From assembly GCA_958431155.1 (NCBI GenBank), contig OY288106.1, positions 1 through 64,000 of the forward strand: a DNA stretch of 64,000 bases, written 5' to 3'. The translations under genes were made by a program, and so were the position numbers. Source of the DNA: an uncultured candidatus Porisulfidus sp. Lineage in GTDB: Bacteria > Pseudomonadota > Gammaproteobacteria > Poriferisulfidales > Poriferisulfidaceae. Shown here piece by piece: positions 15,947 through 23,901 of the stretch. Each line of letters begins with the position of its first letter. Positions within the stretch are counted from its first letter, which is position 1. The notes beneath the pieces are model-generated. The model had not been told where the DNA came from, made no database searches, and saw only the letters and a program-made list of their open reading frames with translations.

Positions 15947-15979
15947 CCGGGGGCCTCGATTTTTAGTCGAGGCCCCCGG
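15947..15979 (-). other. Intercistronic 13-bp hairpin
   Basis: CCGGGGGCCTCGA (15947-15959) is perfectly complementary to TCGAGGCCCCCGG (15967-15979), with a 7-base loop. It lies between the 484-residue gene and the di-haem gene on their coding strand. No U tract follows on that strand. It therefore looks like an mRNA stabiliser or partial attenuator that could make the first gene more abundant than the second. Confidence 0.8.
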
Positions 15980-15996
15980 GTGAGTGGTGGAGCGTT

Positions 15997-17451
15997 CTAT
16001 TGAGCAGGGGTCACCGGTTTTTCCACAGCGGGATACTTCAGGGTGACTTCACCGTCCAGATCCATGGCGTGCGGGTTCTCTTCACCCTTTTCCGTCAGGT
16101 AGGGATCCGTGTAGACGCCGTACTCGCCCGGCTCCAGCGTGTAGGTGACTTCCTCTTGGCCGTGCCCGGCATTCGCCAGGTATTTCGTTGGGTTTTCCCA
16201 GCTCTGGCCGTCCAGGTTCGCGTAGAACTTGATGTCAACCAGCACGCCGTCACACAGCGGCGTGACCTCCTCGTAATTCGTTGGCCAGCCGGCCGCGCCC
16301 GTGGTCTTCGGGTAGTTGCTCCAGTCGCCGCCTTTCAGGGGGCAGGCTCCGCCACCGCCGAACGCTGCGCGGTTGGGATGATGAACGCCGTAGACAGGTA
16401 GGCCCTTTGCCGCCGCCGTGGTCCCGTTCTCCAGATGGAACCGGGGCTCGTACGTCACCTCGGTCTTGACTTCCTGGCCGGTTTTCTTGACGTGCTCGTA
16501 GTAGTCGCCGACAGGACGGACGTACTGGAAGTCCCGGTTGTCCTGGTTGTCGAACACCGCGGTGATGAACAGGTAGGGCTCGTTGAAGAAGGGCCGTTCG
16601 ATCAGGTAGAACTCCGCATTCGTCTTGCTGATATCCACAGACTGCCAGTCGACCGAGTTTTCATCCTCGCCGCCGACATTGATCCAGGCCCGGGCATCCG
16701 GGAACAGGTCGACGCGCAAGACTTTCGTATACAGCTCGTTGACATCGAGGCCGGCGCGTTTGCCGAGCGGGCCGATCTGGTTTGCTCCAGGCTGGCTGAA
16801 CGAGTAGTCCACCGCCTTCCTCGCGTAGGGGTACTGGTTCGCCGACATCGTGCAGTAGAAATGCGGCAGGTCGATGGCTACGTGATCGTCATATTTGCCC
16901 TTGTACTTGGGGTGATGCAAAGGCACGTCGATGAAGTTCAGGTGCCCGTCTTCCGTCACTCTCTGGTGGGGGTGCTTGTACCCGCCCCAGCTTTCTTCCG
17001 GGATGTAACTGGCGTAGTCATTTTCGATCGCCGCCAGGTTGGCCTCGTCAAACAGGTCGGCCCCTTCCGGCAGTCCCTGGGCATCCTTCTTGCGGTATTC
17101 CCGGATCATCCCGTTGTCCTGCACCCGCCACAAACCATGCTTGCCTTCTCCGATCATCGTCATGGTCTGCTCCACGACGTTCACGAAACGGTAGGTGTAG
17201 TTCGTGTTCATGTATCCGGAGAAAACCGGAAGGTGGGGAATGCTTGAGTGCGTCGTCTTGGGGCGGCCTTCGCCGACCAGTGTTTTCTGCCCGTCATCCT
17301 CCCCGATAGCCTGATCGCTCGTGTAGTAGTAGGGGTCGCCCTTCGTCAGATCCTTGATATGACCGGCGTCGTCCCCGGCGTTCAGGGGGGCGGATGCAAT
17401 CAGCAGCAGTGCGCCAGCGAAGCCGAGCACCGTTGGGTTTGTTTGTTTCAT
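15997..17451 (-). CDS. Exported protein of unknown function (484 residues)
   Basis: ATG 17451 has an AGGAGG site. The N-terminus (MKQTNPTVLGFAGALLLIAS) is a signal peptide, probably cut after PLNA. The mature protein is aromatic-rich and has no membrane segment or haem motif. Recognisable stretches include GDPYYYTSDQ, VFSGYMNTNYTYRF, HFYCTMSANQYPYARKAVDY and GGDWSNYPKTTGAAGWP. It has three cysteines and about eight tryptophans. The last third looks like an immunoglobulin-like beta domain (LEPGEYGVYTDPYL; LDGEVTLKYP). I do not recognise the family. It sits between a secreted cupin and a MauG/CcpA-type di-haem protein, with a stable hairpin before the latter. A substrate or electron-transfer partner role for the di-haem enzyme is inference from context only. 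Confidence 0.85.
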   Translation of the reverse strand: MKQTNPTVLGFAGALLLIASAPLNAGDDAGHIKDLTKGDPYYYTSDQAIGEDDGQKTLVGEGRPKTTHSSIPHLPVFSGYMNTNYTYRFVNVVEQTMTMIGEGKHGLWRVQDNGMIREYRKKDAQGLPEGADLFDEANLAAIENDYASYIPEESWGGYKHPHQRVTEDGHLNFIDVPLHHPKYKGKYDDHVAIDLPHFYCTMSANQYPYARKAVDYSFSQPGANQIGPLGKRAGLDVNELYTKVLRVDLFPDARAWINVGGEDENSVDWQSVDISKTNAEFYLIERPFFNEPYLFITAVFDNQDNRDFQYVRPVGDYYEHVKKTGQEVKTEVTYEPRFHLENGTTAAAKGLPVYGVHHPNRAAFGGGGACPLKGGDWSNYPKTTGAAGWPTNYEEVTPLCDGVLVDIKFYANLDGQSWENPTKYLANAGHGQEEVTYTLEPGEYGVYTDPYLTEKGEENPHAMDLDGEVTLKYPAVEKPVTPAQ

Positions 17452-17492
17452 GGTTTAACCTCCTGCTTGATTTGATTCGTTCAGGGGGGAAT

Positions 17493-17930
17493 TCAAAGTT
17501 CCCCTTTGGCTCTCTGTCCGCAGAAGAAGGCGAGGCCCGACGAATCCGACGTGAACGTGATCTTCGCGCCCTTGTCGAAATAAATGATGTCGCCCGCGGT
17601 TGCATGGAACGTCTCGCCGCCCTCTTCGGCCAGAGTCATTTCACCGGAAACGATGATTTTGACTTCGTTGTAGGTATAGGTGTACACCAGCGGATTGCTT
17701 TTTGCCAGACCGAACAGGCCGCAGGTCATCGGCGCGTTTTCGTCCGAAGTGGTGATGTCGGACAGGGCGGCTTCAATGCCTTCGATGCCCATGGAGGTCA
17801 GTTCCATGTCTGCGGCGCCTTTGTGGGTAGTCATTTTCGCCCCGCCGTGGCTGTCGGCGATAGCGGCGCCTGAGCAGGCCAGCATGGCCGAGACGAGCAG
17901 GACGAGAGGGGTTTTGTTTCGTGATTGCAT
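17493..17930 (-). CDS. Exported small cupin-domain protein (EutQ-like)
   Basis: ATG 17930 follows an AGGAG site; earlier in-frame codons lack one. The 145-residue product has a signal peptide (MQSRNKTPLVLLVSAMLACS). Cleavage is probably after AIA, although the Cys at 19 could also be read as a weak lipobox. The mature part is one cupin barrel: VKIIVSGEMTLAEEGGETFH and GDIIYFDKGAKITFTSDSSG resemble EutQ/DUF861-type cupins rather than metal-rich dioxygenases. Few histidines are placed to bind metal. First gene of the three-gene exported cluster, 41 bases before the next. Its role may be sensing or binding a small molecule in the periplasm. Confidence 0.8.
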   Translation of the reverse strand: MQSRNKTPLVLLVSAMLACSGAAIADSHGGAKMTTHKGAADMELTSMGIEGIEAALSDITTSDENAPMTCGLFGLAKSNPLVYTYTYNEVKIIVSGEMTLAEEGGETFHATAGDIIYFDKGAKITFTSDSSGLAFFCGQRAKGEL

Positions 17931-18030
17931 GGGGTTTCTCCTAGGATTTGTTTGGATTATGATGCTTGGTTTGTGTCTGTCAAGTTTTGTTAGTAGTTCC
18001 CGCCAAATTTTCTGGCGTGGATCCCCAACG

Positions 18031-18069
18031 GCTTTATGCTTGACGTAAAGCAGATTTCTTCGGTAAGAT
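18031..18069 (+). promoter_or_regulatory. higBA promoter with overlapping operator
   Basis: TTGACG (18040-18045) and TAAGAT (18064-18069) are spaced by 18 bases, a good sigma70 promoter. The inverted repeat GCTTTA (18031-18036) / TAAAGC (18046-18051) straddles the -35 box, as expected for HigA autorepression. A second dyad, CGCCA/TGGCG (18001-18005/18013-18017), lies just upstream. Confidence 0.65.
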
Positions 18070-18103
18070 GAGGCGGTACGATTGTGGCCGGGCCGGAAAC
18101 CTT

Positions 18104-18385
18104 GTGATCGTCGACTTCTCGGATAGACGAACCGAGGCCTTCTACAGGGGTCGCCGTGTCGCGGCGTTTTCGGGTTTCGGCCGGGTCGCTTCACGCAAGC
18201 TCGACCAACTCGATGCGGCCGTTGGCCTCAGCGACTTGGTGAGACCTGGCAACCGTTTGGAAGCGCTCAAGGGTCGGCGCAAGGGGCAGTGGAGCATCCG
18301 CATCAATGACCAATGGCGGATCTGTTTCAGATGGCCCGAGGGAAGCCCTGGACCGACTGGCGTGGAGATTGTGGACTACCATTAG
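18104..18385 (+). CDS. higB: HigB-type mRNA interferase toxin (RelE superfamily)
   Basis: The 93-residue protein has the HigB signatures VASRKLDQLDAAVGLSDL, RLEALKGRRKGQWSIRINDQ and WRICFRWPEG, and ends GVEIVDYH. The family cleaves ribosome-bound mRNA. I chose GTG 18104, because the in-frame ATG 18068 overlaps the -10 box of the promoter and would lie upstream of the transcript. GTG 18104 gives the normal HigB length and a GGAAAC ribosome site. It precedes its antitoxin, the reversed order typical of higBA. All parts look intact. Confidence 0.9.
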   Translation: MIVDFSDRRTEAFYRGRRVAAFSGFGRVASRKLDQLDAAVGLSDLVRPGNRLEALKGRRKGQWSIRINDQWRICFRWPEGSPGPTGVEIVDYH

Positions 18386-18396
18386 GAGGGAGGCAT

Positions 18397-18705
18397 ATGA
18401 TGCGCGAACCTATCCATCCGGGTGAGACGCTGCGCGAGGATCTCGACGCGCTTGGTATGAGTGCGGCGGAGCTGGCGCGCCAGATCAAGGTGCCGGTCAA
18501 CCGCATCACGGAAATTCTGAACGGTCGCCGTGCGGTGACCGGGGATACGGCACTACGCCTGGGACACTTCTTCGGCACGACGGGGGAGTTCTGGCTTAAT
18601 CTACAGAAACTCTACGAGCTGCGGTGCGCGAAACAGAAGCACGGTGCCGCGATCGCCCGGTTGTCGGTCTTGGATGCCGACCGGAATCTGCACGCGTCAG
18701 GATGA
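18397..18705 (+). CDS. higA: HigA-type antitoxin (XRE helix-turn-helix)
   Basis: ATG 18397 follows AGGAGGGAGG, 11 bases after higB. The 102-residue protein starts MMREPIHPGETLREDLDALG and contains the XRE helix-turn-helix MSAAELARQIKVPVNRITEI, followed by LNGRRAVTGDTALRLGHFFG and FWLNLQKLYELR, all standard for HigA. It should neutralise HigB and repress the operon through the dyad at the -35 box. The pair is intact, unlike the degraded modules at 486-949. Confidence 0.95.
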   Translation: MMREPIHPGETLREDLDALGMSAAELARQIKVPVNRITEILNGRRAVTGDTALRLGHFFGTTGEFWLNLQKLYELRCAKQKHGAAIARLSVLDADRNLHASG

Positions 18706-18888
18706 GGATAAATTGGGGACTTGATATGGATTTGATTCGAAAGCGCGAAGCTGGGACATTATCCGAAATGACATCCCTGGCCTGTTGCTGGAGTTGAAAA
18801 ATCTGCTGGCCACATGCGGGGCAAACCAGCAATTGACTCCGAGTAAAATCAGCCTCCTAATTTTCTATTCCGACGGAGTATTCTCGAT

Positions 18889-19458
18889 ATGGCGGGTTAC
18901 GGCCTCAACGACATCAAGCCGGGTCTGAAGATCATGCTCGACGGCGCGCCGCACGTCGTGGTGGACAGCGAATTCTGCAAGCCCGGAAAGGGACAGGCGT
19001 TCACCCGGATGAAGGTGCGGAACCTCCTGACCGGTCGGACCAACGACAAGACGGTCAAGTCCGGGGATACCGTGGAATCCGCGCCCGTGCGGGAAATCAG
19101 CCTCCAGTACCTGTACGCGGACGGGGATGCGGCGGTGTTCATGTCGCCGGATTCCTACGAACAGTACCCGATCCCCACGTCCGTTCTGGGCGAGGCCGTC
19201 TCATGGATCCGCGCGCAGGATATCTGTTCTGTTCTGTTCTACAACGAGCAGCCGGTCAGCCTGACCCCGCCGCAGTTCGTGGAGTTGAAGATTACCGAGA
19301 CGGATCCCGGTGTTCGGGGCGATACCGCATCCGGTGGCACCAAGCCCGCCACGCTGGAGACGGGCGCGGTCGTGCGCGTGCCCCTGTTCGTTGAAACCGG
19401 TGAGATGATCCGGGTGGACACCCGCAGCGGCGAGTACGTGTCCCGCGTCCGCGACTGA
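18889..19458 (+). CDS. efp: Translation elongation factor P
   Basis: The 189-residue protein relieves ribosome stalling at polyproline. Domain I holds the loop EFCKPGKGQAFTRMKVRN; the lysine of PGKGQ is the residue that EpmA beta-lysylates in gammaproteobacteria. Domains II and III follow, with the conserved LPPxV-type segment replaced here by PPQFVELKITETDPGVRGDT and the terminal RVDTRSGEYVSRV. No modification genes (epmA, epmB) are nearby. The 183 bases between higA and this gene hold no gene. Confidence 0.97.
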   Translation: MAGYGLNDIKPGLKIMLDGAPHVVVDSEFCKPGKGQAFTRMKVRNLLTGRTNDKTVKSGDTVESAPVREISLQYLYADGDAAVFMSPDSYEQYPIPTSVLGEAVSWIRAQDICSVLFYNEQPVSLTPPQFVELKITETDPGVRGDTASGGTKPATLETGAVVRVPLFVETGEMIRVDTRSGEYVSRVRD

Positions 19459-19459
19459 A

Positions 19460-20386
19460 TTACTCGGCGCCGTCTTGCGGCGGCTCGTGAGTGTCGTCGG
19501 TTTCGCCTTCCGGGAGCAGCAGGGACTGGCCGTAGACCATGGCCTGGCCGGTTTCGACGCCTGGGTCCCACTGGTAACCCTGATGGCCGCTGAGCAGCAC
19601 CACGGTCGATCCCAAGTGAAAGCACCCGAGTTCGTCACCCCGGCGAAGCTCGACGCTCGGGGTGTCGGCGTTGTATTGCCAGCGTGAGATCGACTGCCGC
19701 CGCGGCGTGACGGTTCCGCACCAGCTCATCTCGATAGAGGCCACGTTGACGGCCCCGACCATGACGACGGCGAAAGGGATGCCGTCCGGATCCTCGAACA
19801 GGCTCGCCACGCGCTCGTTGCGCGCGTAGAGTCGCGGGATGCGTTCCACTGCATAGGAAGCGACGGTGAACTGGCGTCCCGGGACGTGGCGCATCTCGAC
19901 CAGGCGGCCGTCAGCCGGCATGTAGACCCGGTGGCAGTCGTCCGGGGAGAGGTAAAGGGTGGCGAACCGGCCCTGCGCGAATTCGGGGTGGGTGCCGCCG
20001 AGCAACTCATTCACGGTGAACGTTTGCCCCTTTGCCTGGATGATTCGGCCGTCTTCGATCTGACCGAATTGACTGACCCGGCTGTCGCAGGGCGCCGCCA
20101 GCACGCCCGGGTCCTCCGGCCAGGGCCGGACGTCCGGCTTCAGGGTGCGCACGAACAGGGCGTTCAGGGTCGGGTATGCTTCAGGGTCCTCGATTTCGGC
20201 GTCCTGCATCCGGAGGCCGAAAAAGGAGACGAATGACCGGATCAGGAGGTTCTTGGCCGCCGGGATCTCGATCCGGGAAAGCCAGTGGGTCGCGGCGGAT
20301 AGCCAGTGATGCGGGAAAAAGTAAAAGCCCCAGGCTTTGAGATCAAGCAGGCGCATGCGCCAGGTGGGCCGGTCGGTCGAAACCAT
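19460..20386 (-). CDS. psd: Phosphatidylserine decarboxylase proenzyme
   Basis: The 308-residue membrane-associated enzyme makes phosphatidylethanolamine. The self-cleavage site CFHLGSTVVLLS contains the LGST motif, whose serine becomes the pyruvoyl group of the alpha subunit. Other conserved blocks are LYLSPDDCHRVYMPADG and YARNERVASLFED. ATG 20386 shares its A with the stop of the upstream SCO gene (TGATG), so coupling is likely. Convergent with efp, with one base between the stop codons. Confidence 0.96.
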   Translation of the reverse strand: MVSTDRPTWRMRLLDLKAWGFYFFPHHWLSAATHWLSRIEIPAAKNLLIRSFVSFFGLRMQDAEIEDPEAYPTLNALFVRTLKPDVRPWPEDPGVLAAPCDSRVSQFGQIEDGRIIQAKGQTFTVNELLGGTHPEFAQGRFATLYLSPDDCHRVYMPADGRLVEMRHVPGRQFTVASYAVERIPRLYARNERVASLFEDPDGIPFAVVMVGAVNVASIEMSWCGTVTPRRQSISRWQYNADTPSVELRRGDELGCFHLGSTVVLLSGHQGYQWDPGVETGQAMVYGQSLLLPEGETDDTHEPPQDGAE

Positions 20387-20979
20387 CAATCGAGACCCAT
20401 CAGTTTCTGCAAATCTGCGGCGATGGCCGTCGGAGCCAGGGGCGGAGTGAAGACGCCGGCAAGCCGCGCCTCGGGGTCGACCAGCCAGGCGCTGCCGCTG
20501 TGGTCGACAAGATAGCCGGTGGCGAGCTTCTGTTTGGAATGAAAGGCGCCGAGTTGCTTTGCAAAACCTGCAATCGCCTTGGCATCGCCGGTTACTCCCA
20601 GGGTAGCGGGGTGGAAATGGCCTACGTACCGGGTCAGGGCTTCCGGAGTGTCGCGTTCGGGATCGACGGAGATGAACACGATCCGCACGGGCACCTCGCC
20701 CAGGGTTTGCAAGGCGGTGGTCAACTGCTGCATGGAGGGCGAGCAGATGTCCGGGCAGTTCGAATAGCCGAAAAACAGCAGACTCCAGTGGCCGTGGAAA
20801 TCAGCCGGTTCCAAGGCTTCGCCGTCGTGGCGCGTCAATGAGAAGGCAGGCAAAGGCCGGGCTTGGTCCCCGAACACGGTGGCCGCCTCGTATTCTTCCA
20901 TCTCGCCTGCTTTCCACCACTGGAAGCCTACGATCCCGGCGAGAACAAGGATCGACAGGAGAAGAAGAGAGCGCTTCAA
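20386..20979 (-). CDS. SCO1/SenC-family copper chaperone
   Basis: The 197-residue protein has an N-terminal membrane anchor (LLLLSILVLAGIVGFQWW) and a thioredoxin-like domain. FFGYSNCPDICSPSM carries the CxxxC copper-binding pair; the third ligand is probably the histidine of GYLVDHSGSAWLVDP. Members insert copper into the CuA centre of cytochrome oxidase or act as thiol-disulfide reductases. No oxidase genes are adjacent. It precedes psd with a one-base overlap. Confidence 0.93.
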   Translation of the reverse strand: MKRSLLLLSILVLAGIVGFQWWKAGEMEEYEAATVFGDQARPLPAFSLTRHDGEALEPADFHGHWSLLFFGYSNCPDICSPSMQQLTTALQTLGEVPVRIVFISVDPERDTPEALTRYVGHFHPATLGVTGDAKAIAGFAKQLGAFHSKQKLATGYLVDHSGSAWLVDPEARLAGVFTPPLAPTAIAADLQKLMGLD

Positions 20980-21012
20980 GAATCTTCCTGAAAAAACGGA
21001 GCGCCCAGTTTA

Positions 21013-22884
21013 TCAGTCAAGGTGCCAGACTAGCCCTGCGCTGAAGTTCCGGTGTGGAGCCGCACACCCGATGACCTCTTGGTAGGATTCGTCGAGAAGG
21101 TTTCGGGCCTCGAACAGGAGTTCCAGTTTTGGGGTCAGGCCATAACGTGTGGACAGGTTGATCAGGTAGTAGTTGCCAAGCGTTTTTCGTACCGCGGGAA
21201 AGCTTGAGAAATCGTCGTCCAGAAGTCCCCGCACTGTCGTGAAATCCAGCCGCGAGTGCCACGAATCCGAGTGATGCGCCAATGCCAGCCGGTATTGGTG
21301 CCGGGGTCGGCGGATCTCTCTACGGTCGGTCGCGCCCCCCGAATCTGGTTCGGTCGCATGCAGGTAGGCGTAGTGGGCAGAGACGGTCCAGTCCGGATGA
21401 GGGTCGAATTTCAGCTCGAGTTCCCCTCCCCAGCGTTCGGAGCGCCCGGCTTCGTTGGTGGCGGTAGGCAGCTTGGGGCCGTCGGAACCGTCCGGGTCGA
21501 AATACCCGTTGATTTTGTCGCTCAGGCGCTGGGTGAAGATGCTGAGGCTGATCCGGCAGCAGGCTCCGTTGGGGTTGTGTTCAATGCCGACCTCGGTATT
21601 CCGGGACCGTTCCGGTTGCAGATCGGGGTTGCCCTGGAAGGTATCCGGGAAATAGCCATAACGTTCGGTCAGGGTTGGGTTGGCGATGCCGCTGCCGCTG
21701 GCCAGGTAGATCCGGGTCGGCCTCCCGGGGAATTGGTAGGCGAAGGAGACGCGCCAGGTGTCGGCATCCTGGAAATCATGGTTCTTGTCGCGCCGGAGCG
21801 ACAGGTCGACCGTGGCCTGGGGGTCGGGCTGCCAGTTCAGTGTCGTGAACACGCTGGAGGAAATGGAATTCAGGGGTTCAATACCCTTCCGGGTGTAGCG
21901 TTCCCGGCTCCATTCCAGGCCGGCTCCGAGGGTGCAGGAGTGACCGAAAAGGCAATCCTCGAAGTCGCGCCAGACCAGTTCATCGGCCTGGATGCGGCGC
22001 CCCTTGCTTTCGGTGGGGAAGCGATCCTGCCGTTGATTCATCGTCTGCAGGTAGCTGAGGTTTGCCTGGTGCTTGAAGGGACCGGTCCGCGTATGCAGGC
22101 TGGTGTTTAGATAGGTTCGACGGTTCCTTGAGGTGTACGGGGCGTCCGAAGGCCCGCCTTCACCTTCATCGTAGTCCGCATTTGCATGTGTACGACGGGC
22201 GGAGAAGCGGAAGTCGGTGTCGGCCGAAGGGCGCCATTGTCCGCCCCACTGCAGGGTGTTGTTCCGGTATCCGTCCCGCTCCGAACCTGTCAGCGAAATG
22301 TTCTCGCCCTGCGTCTGGAAGTGATGCGCGCTGGCCTGCATGCTGAAGCCCTCGGACTCGGTGGCAACCTGGAGAGTGGTCTCATGGCGCCGGTTCGAGC
22401 CGGACTTTTGGGTCAAACTGGAGTTGCCTCCCTTTCGGCTGATCAGGTTGATGATGCCGGAGATGGCGTCGCTCCCCCACAGGGCACTCGGTGCGCCCCG
22501 CAGGACCTCGATGCGCTCGATCCCGGCGATGCTCAGGTGGGCGAAGTCCACAACCCCGCTGGTCGGGTCGCTCAGCTCGATGTTGTCCAGCAGGATGCGC
22601 GTGTGATTGGATTCGCCTCCGCGCATCCTCACTGCTGTCAGCGTGCCGCTGCCACCACTCTGGCTGATCGAGATCCCAGGGATTTCTCGCAGTACGTCCG
22701 AAATAGTGGCTCCCGTCCCCCGCCAGTCGTCCAAGTCGATGACGGTGACGCTGCTGCCGACGGCGTGCAGGGGCTGGGGGATGCGCGAGGCGGTGATGAT
22801 GATGGTTTCGATACCTTGCGCGGCGGGCAGGGAGGGGCACCAGAGCATCGAGAATGCGAGCAGTAGCAGGTTCTTCTTGGACAT
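21013..22884 (-). CDS. btuB: TonB-dependent outer-membrane receptor, BtuB-like (cobalamin)
   Basis: The 623-residue precursor has a signal peptide (NLLLLAFSMLWCPSLPAAQG), a TonB box (ETIIITASR), and a plug domain with SDVLREIPGISISQSGGSG, VRMRGGESNHTRILLDNIEL and IERIEVLRGAPSALWGSDAI. A 22-stranded barrel follows, ending in an aromatic (AGLVWHLD). The plug resembles BtuB, and the leader is a cobalamin riboswitch, which makes vitamin B12 or a corrinoid the probable ligand. The ATP-dependent importer BtuCDF is not in the window. ATG 22884 has a GGAG site 8 bases upstream. Confidence 0.93.
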   Translation of the reverse strand: MSKKNLLLLAFSMLWCPSLPAAQGIETIIITASRIPQPLHAVGSSVTVIDLDDWRGTGATISDVLREIPGISISQSGGSGTLTAVRMRGGESNHTRILLDNIELSDPTSGVVDFAHLSIAGIERIEVLRGAPSALWGSDAISGIINLISRKGGNSSLTQKSGSNRRHETTLQVATESEGFSMQASAHHFQTQGENISLTGSERDGYRNNTLQWGGQWRPSADTDFRFSARRTHANADYDEGEGGPSDAPYTSRNRRTYLNTSLHTRTGPFKHQANLSYLQTMNQRQDRFPTESKGRRIQADELVWRDFEDCLFGHSCTLGAGLEWSRERYTRKGIEPLNSISSSVFTTLNWQPDPQATVDLSLRRDKNHDFQDADTWRVSFAYQFPGRPTRIYLASGSGIANPTLTERYGYFPDTFQGNPDLQPERSRNTEVGIEHNPNGACCRISLSIFTQRLSDKINGYFDPDGSDGPKLPTATNEAGRSERWGGELELKFDPHPDWTVSAHYAYLHATEPDSGGATDRREIRRPRHQYRLALAHHSDSWHSRLDFTTVRGLLDDDFSSFPAVRKTLGNYYLINLSTRYGLTPKLELLFEARNLLDESYQEVIGCAAPHRNFSAGLVWHLD

Positions 22885-22924
22885 GTCGGCTCCAATCGAG
22901 GATCGCAGCAGACATGGAGGAACG

Positions 22925-22944
22925 GCACGGCGGAACCGCCGTGC
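22925..22944 (-). other. Strong hairpin between riboswitch aptamer and btuB start
   Basis: GCACGGCGG-AA-CCGCCGTGC is self-complementary over 18 of 20 bases and lies about 40 bases before the btuB start codon. No U tract follows on the coding strand, so it is not a simple terminator. It is a likely part of the expression platform acting on translation. Confidence 0.6.
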
Positions 22945-22970
22945 GTCATCCCGGTGGCCCGCCGCAACCG

Positions 22971-23131
22971 TGACAATTCAGGACGGGGCCGGTCTCCGGG
23001 CTTGCGAGGATTGCTAGGACACTTCCTTCCCAGGCCGGGGCCCAGTGGCTTGCGTGTCCCTCTCGCCTACCGTTGCGGGGGCAGCGCCGGCTTTGCTGTT
23101 GCGCACCGGCTTCCCTGTTTCATCTGTCAGG
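22971..23131 (-). promoter_or_regulatory. Cobalamin (B12) riboswitch
   Basis: On the minus strand the full set of conserved aptamer blocks is present in order: GATGAAACAGGGAAGCCGGT, GCTGCCCCCGCAACGGTA, AAGCCACTGG, CTGGGAAGG, and the B12-box region AAGCCCGGAGACCGGCC. The outer stem pairs TGACA (23129-23125) with TGTCA (22975-22971). It stands directly upstream of the BtuB-like receptor gene, so high adenosylcobalamin should reduce receptor synthesis. The 303 bases between btuB and pyrF hold only this element, the hairpin at 22925-22944 and no gene. Confidence 0.95.
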
Positions 23132-23187
23132 CAGACACCCCATCCCGCAGGGTGGGAGCAGTTTAACACGTGGGTATGAGGGTGCCG

Positions 23188-23892
23188 TCAGCCTGCATTT
23201 GCAGCAGACGACAACTCTTCCAGGATGGTGCGGACGGCAGCCGGGGGGTCGTCGGCCTGCACCACCGGGCGCCCGACCACCAAGTAGTTGGCACCGGCTT
23301 CGGCGGCTTCTCTGGGGGTGACCGTCCGCTTCTGGTCGTCCGCGGTCGCGGCCGGACGGATACCGGGCGTGACGATCCAGAAATCCGGCCCGCATGCCTC
23401 GCGAATCTGTCGGGCTTCCCGGGCCGAGCAGACGATGCCGGAGAGACCGGCCTGCAGTGCAAGCTGGGCCAGTCGTACAACCTGTTCTCCAGAGGAACGC
23501 TGCCCGACGGCGTCCAGGTCCTCGTCGTCCAGCGAAGTCAGTACCGTGACGGCCACCACGTGGAGTTCATCCTGCGCCGCTTCGCGGGCCGCTTCCAGCA
23601 TGGCCGGCCCACCGGAGGCGTGCACGGTGCACATCCACACGCCCATCTCCCGCGCGGCGCGGCAGGCGGCCGCCACCGTGTTCGGGATGTCATTGAATTT
23701 AAGGTCCAAAAAGATCTCGAAACCCTGCTGTTGCAGGTTGCGGATCAACTCCGGCCCGCCCTTGACGAACAGTTCGGATCCCACCTTGAGGCGGCAGTCG
23801 TCGGATGAGAGGTGTTGCGCAAAATCCACGGCCTCCTGGTTGCTCAGGCCGTCCAGGGCGACGATCAGGCCAGGCGCCGGATCCGCAGGCAT
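23188..23892 (-). CDS. pyrF: Orotidine 5'-phosphate decarboxylase
   Basis: The 234-residue TIM-barrel enzyme makes UMP. It has LIVALDGLSNQEA, the catalytic D-x-K-x-x-D block FLDLKFNDIPNTV, and the phosphate-binding VTPGIRPAATADDQKR. It lies 9 bases after lapB, the usual position at the end of the ihfB-lapA-lapB-pyrF string in gammaproteobacteria. Confidence 0.97.
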   Translation of the reverse strand: MPADPAPGLIVALDGLSNQEAVDFAQHLSSDDCRLKVGSELFVKGGPELIRNLQQQGFEIFLDLKFNDIPNTVAAACRAAREMGVWMCTVHASGGPAMLEAAREAAQDELHVVAVTVLTSLDDEDLDAVGQRSSGEQVVRLAQLALQAGLSGIVCSAREARQIREACGPDFWIVTPGIRPAATADDQKRTVTPREAAEAGANYLVVGRPVVQADDPPAAVRTILEELSSAANAG

Positions 23893-23901
23893 TTGCTGAC
23901 T

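Noticed and set aside
18068-18103. ATG 18068 as the higB start
   Set aside because: It overlaps the -10 hexamer of the promoter, so it would not be in the mRNA; GTG 18104 gives the family length.
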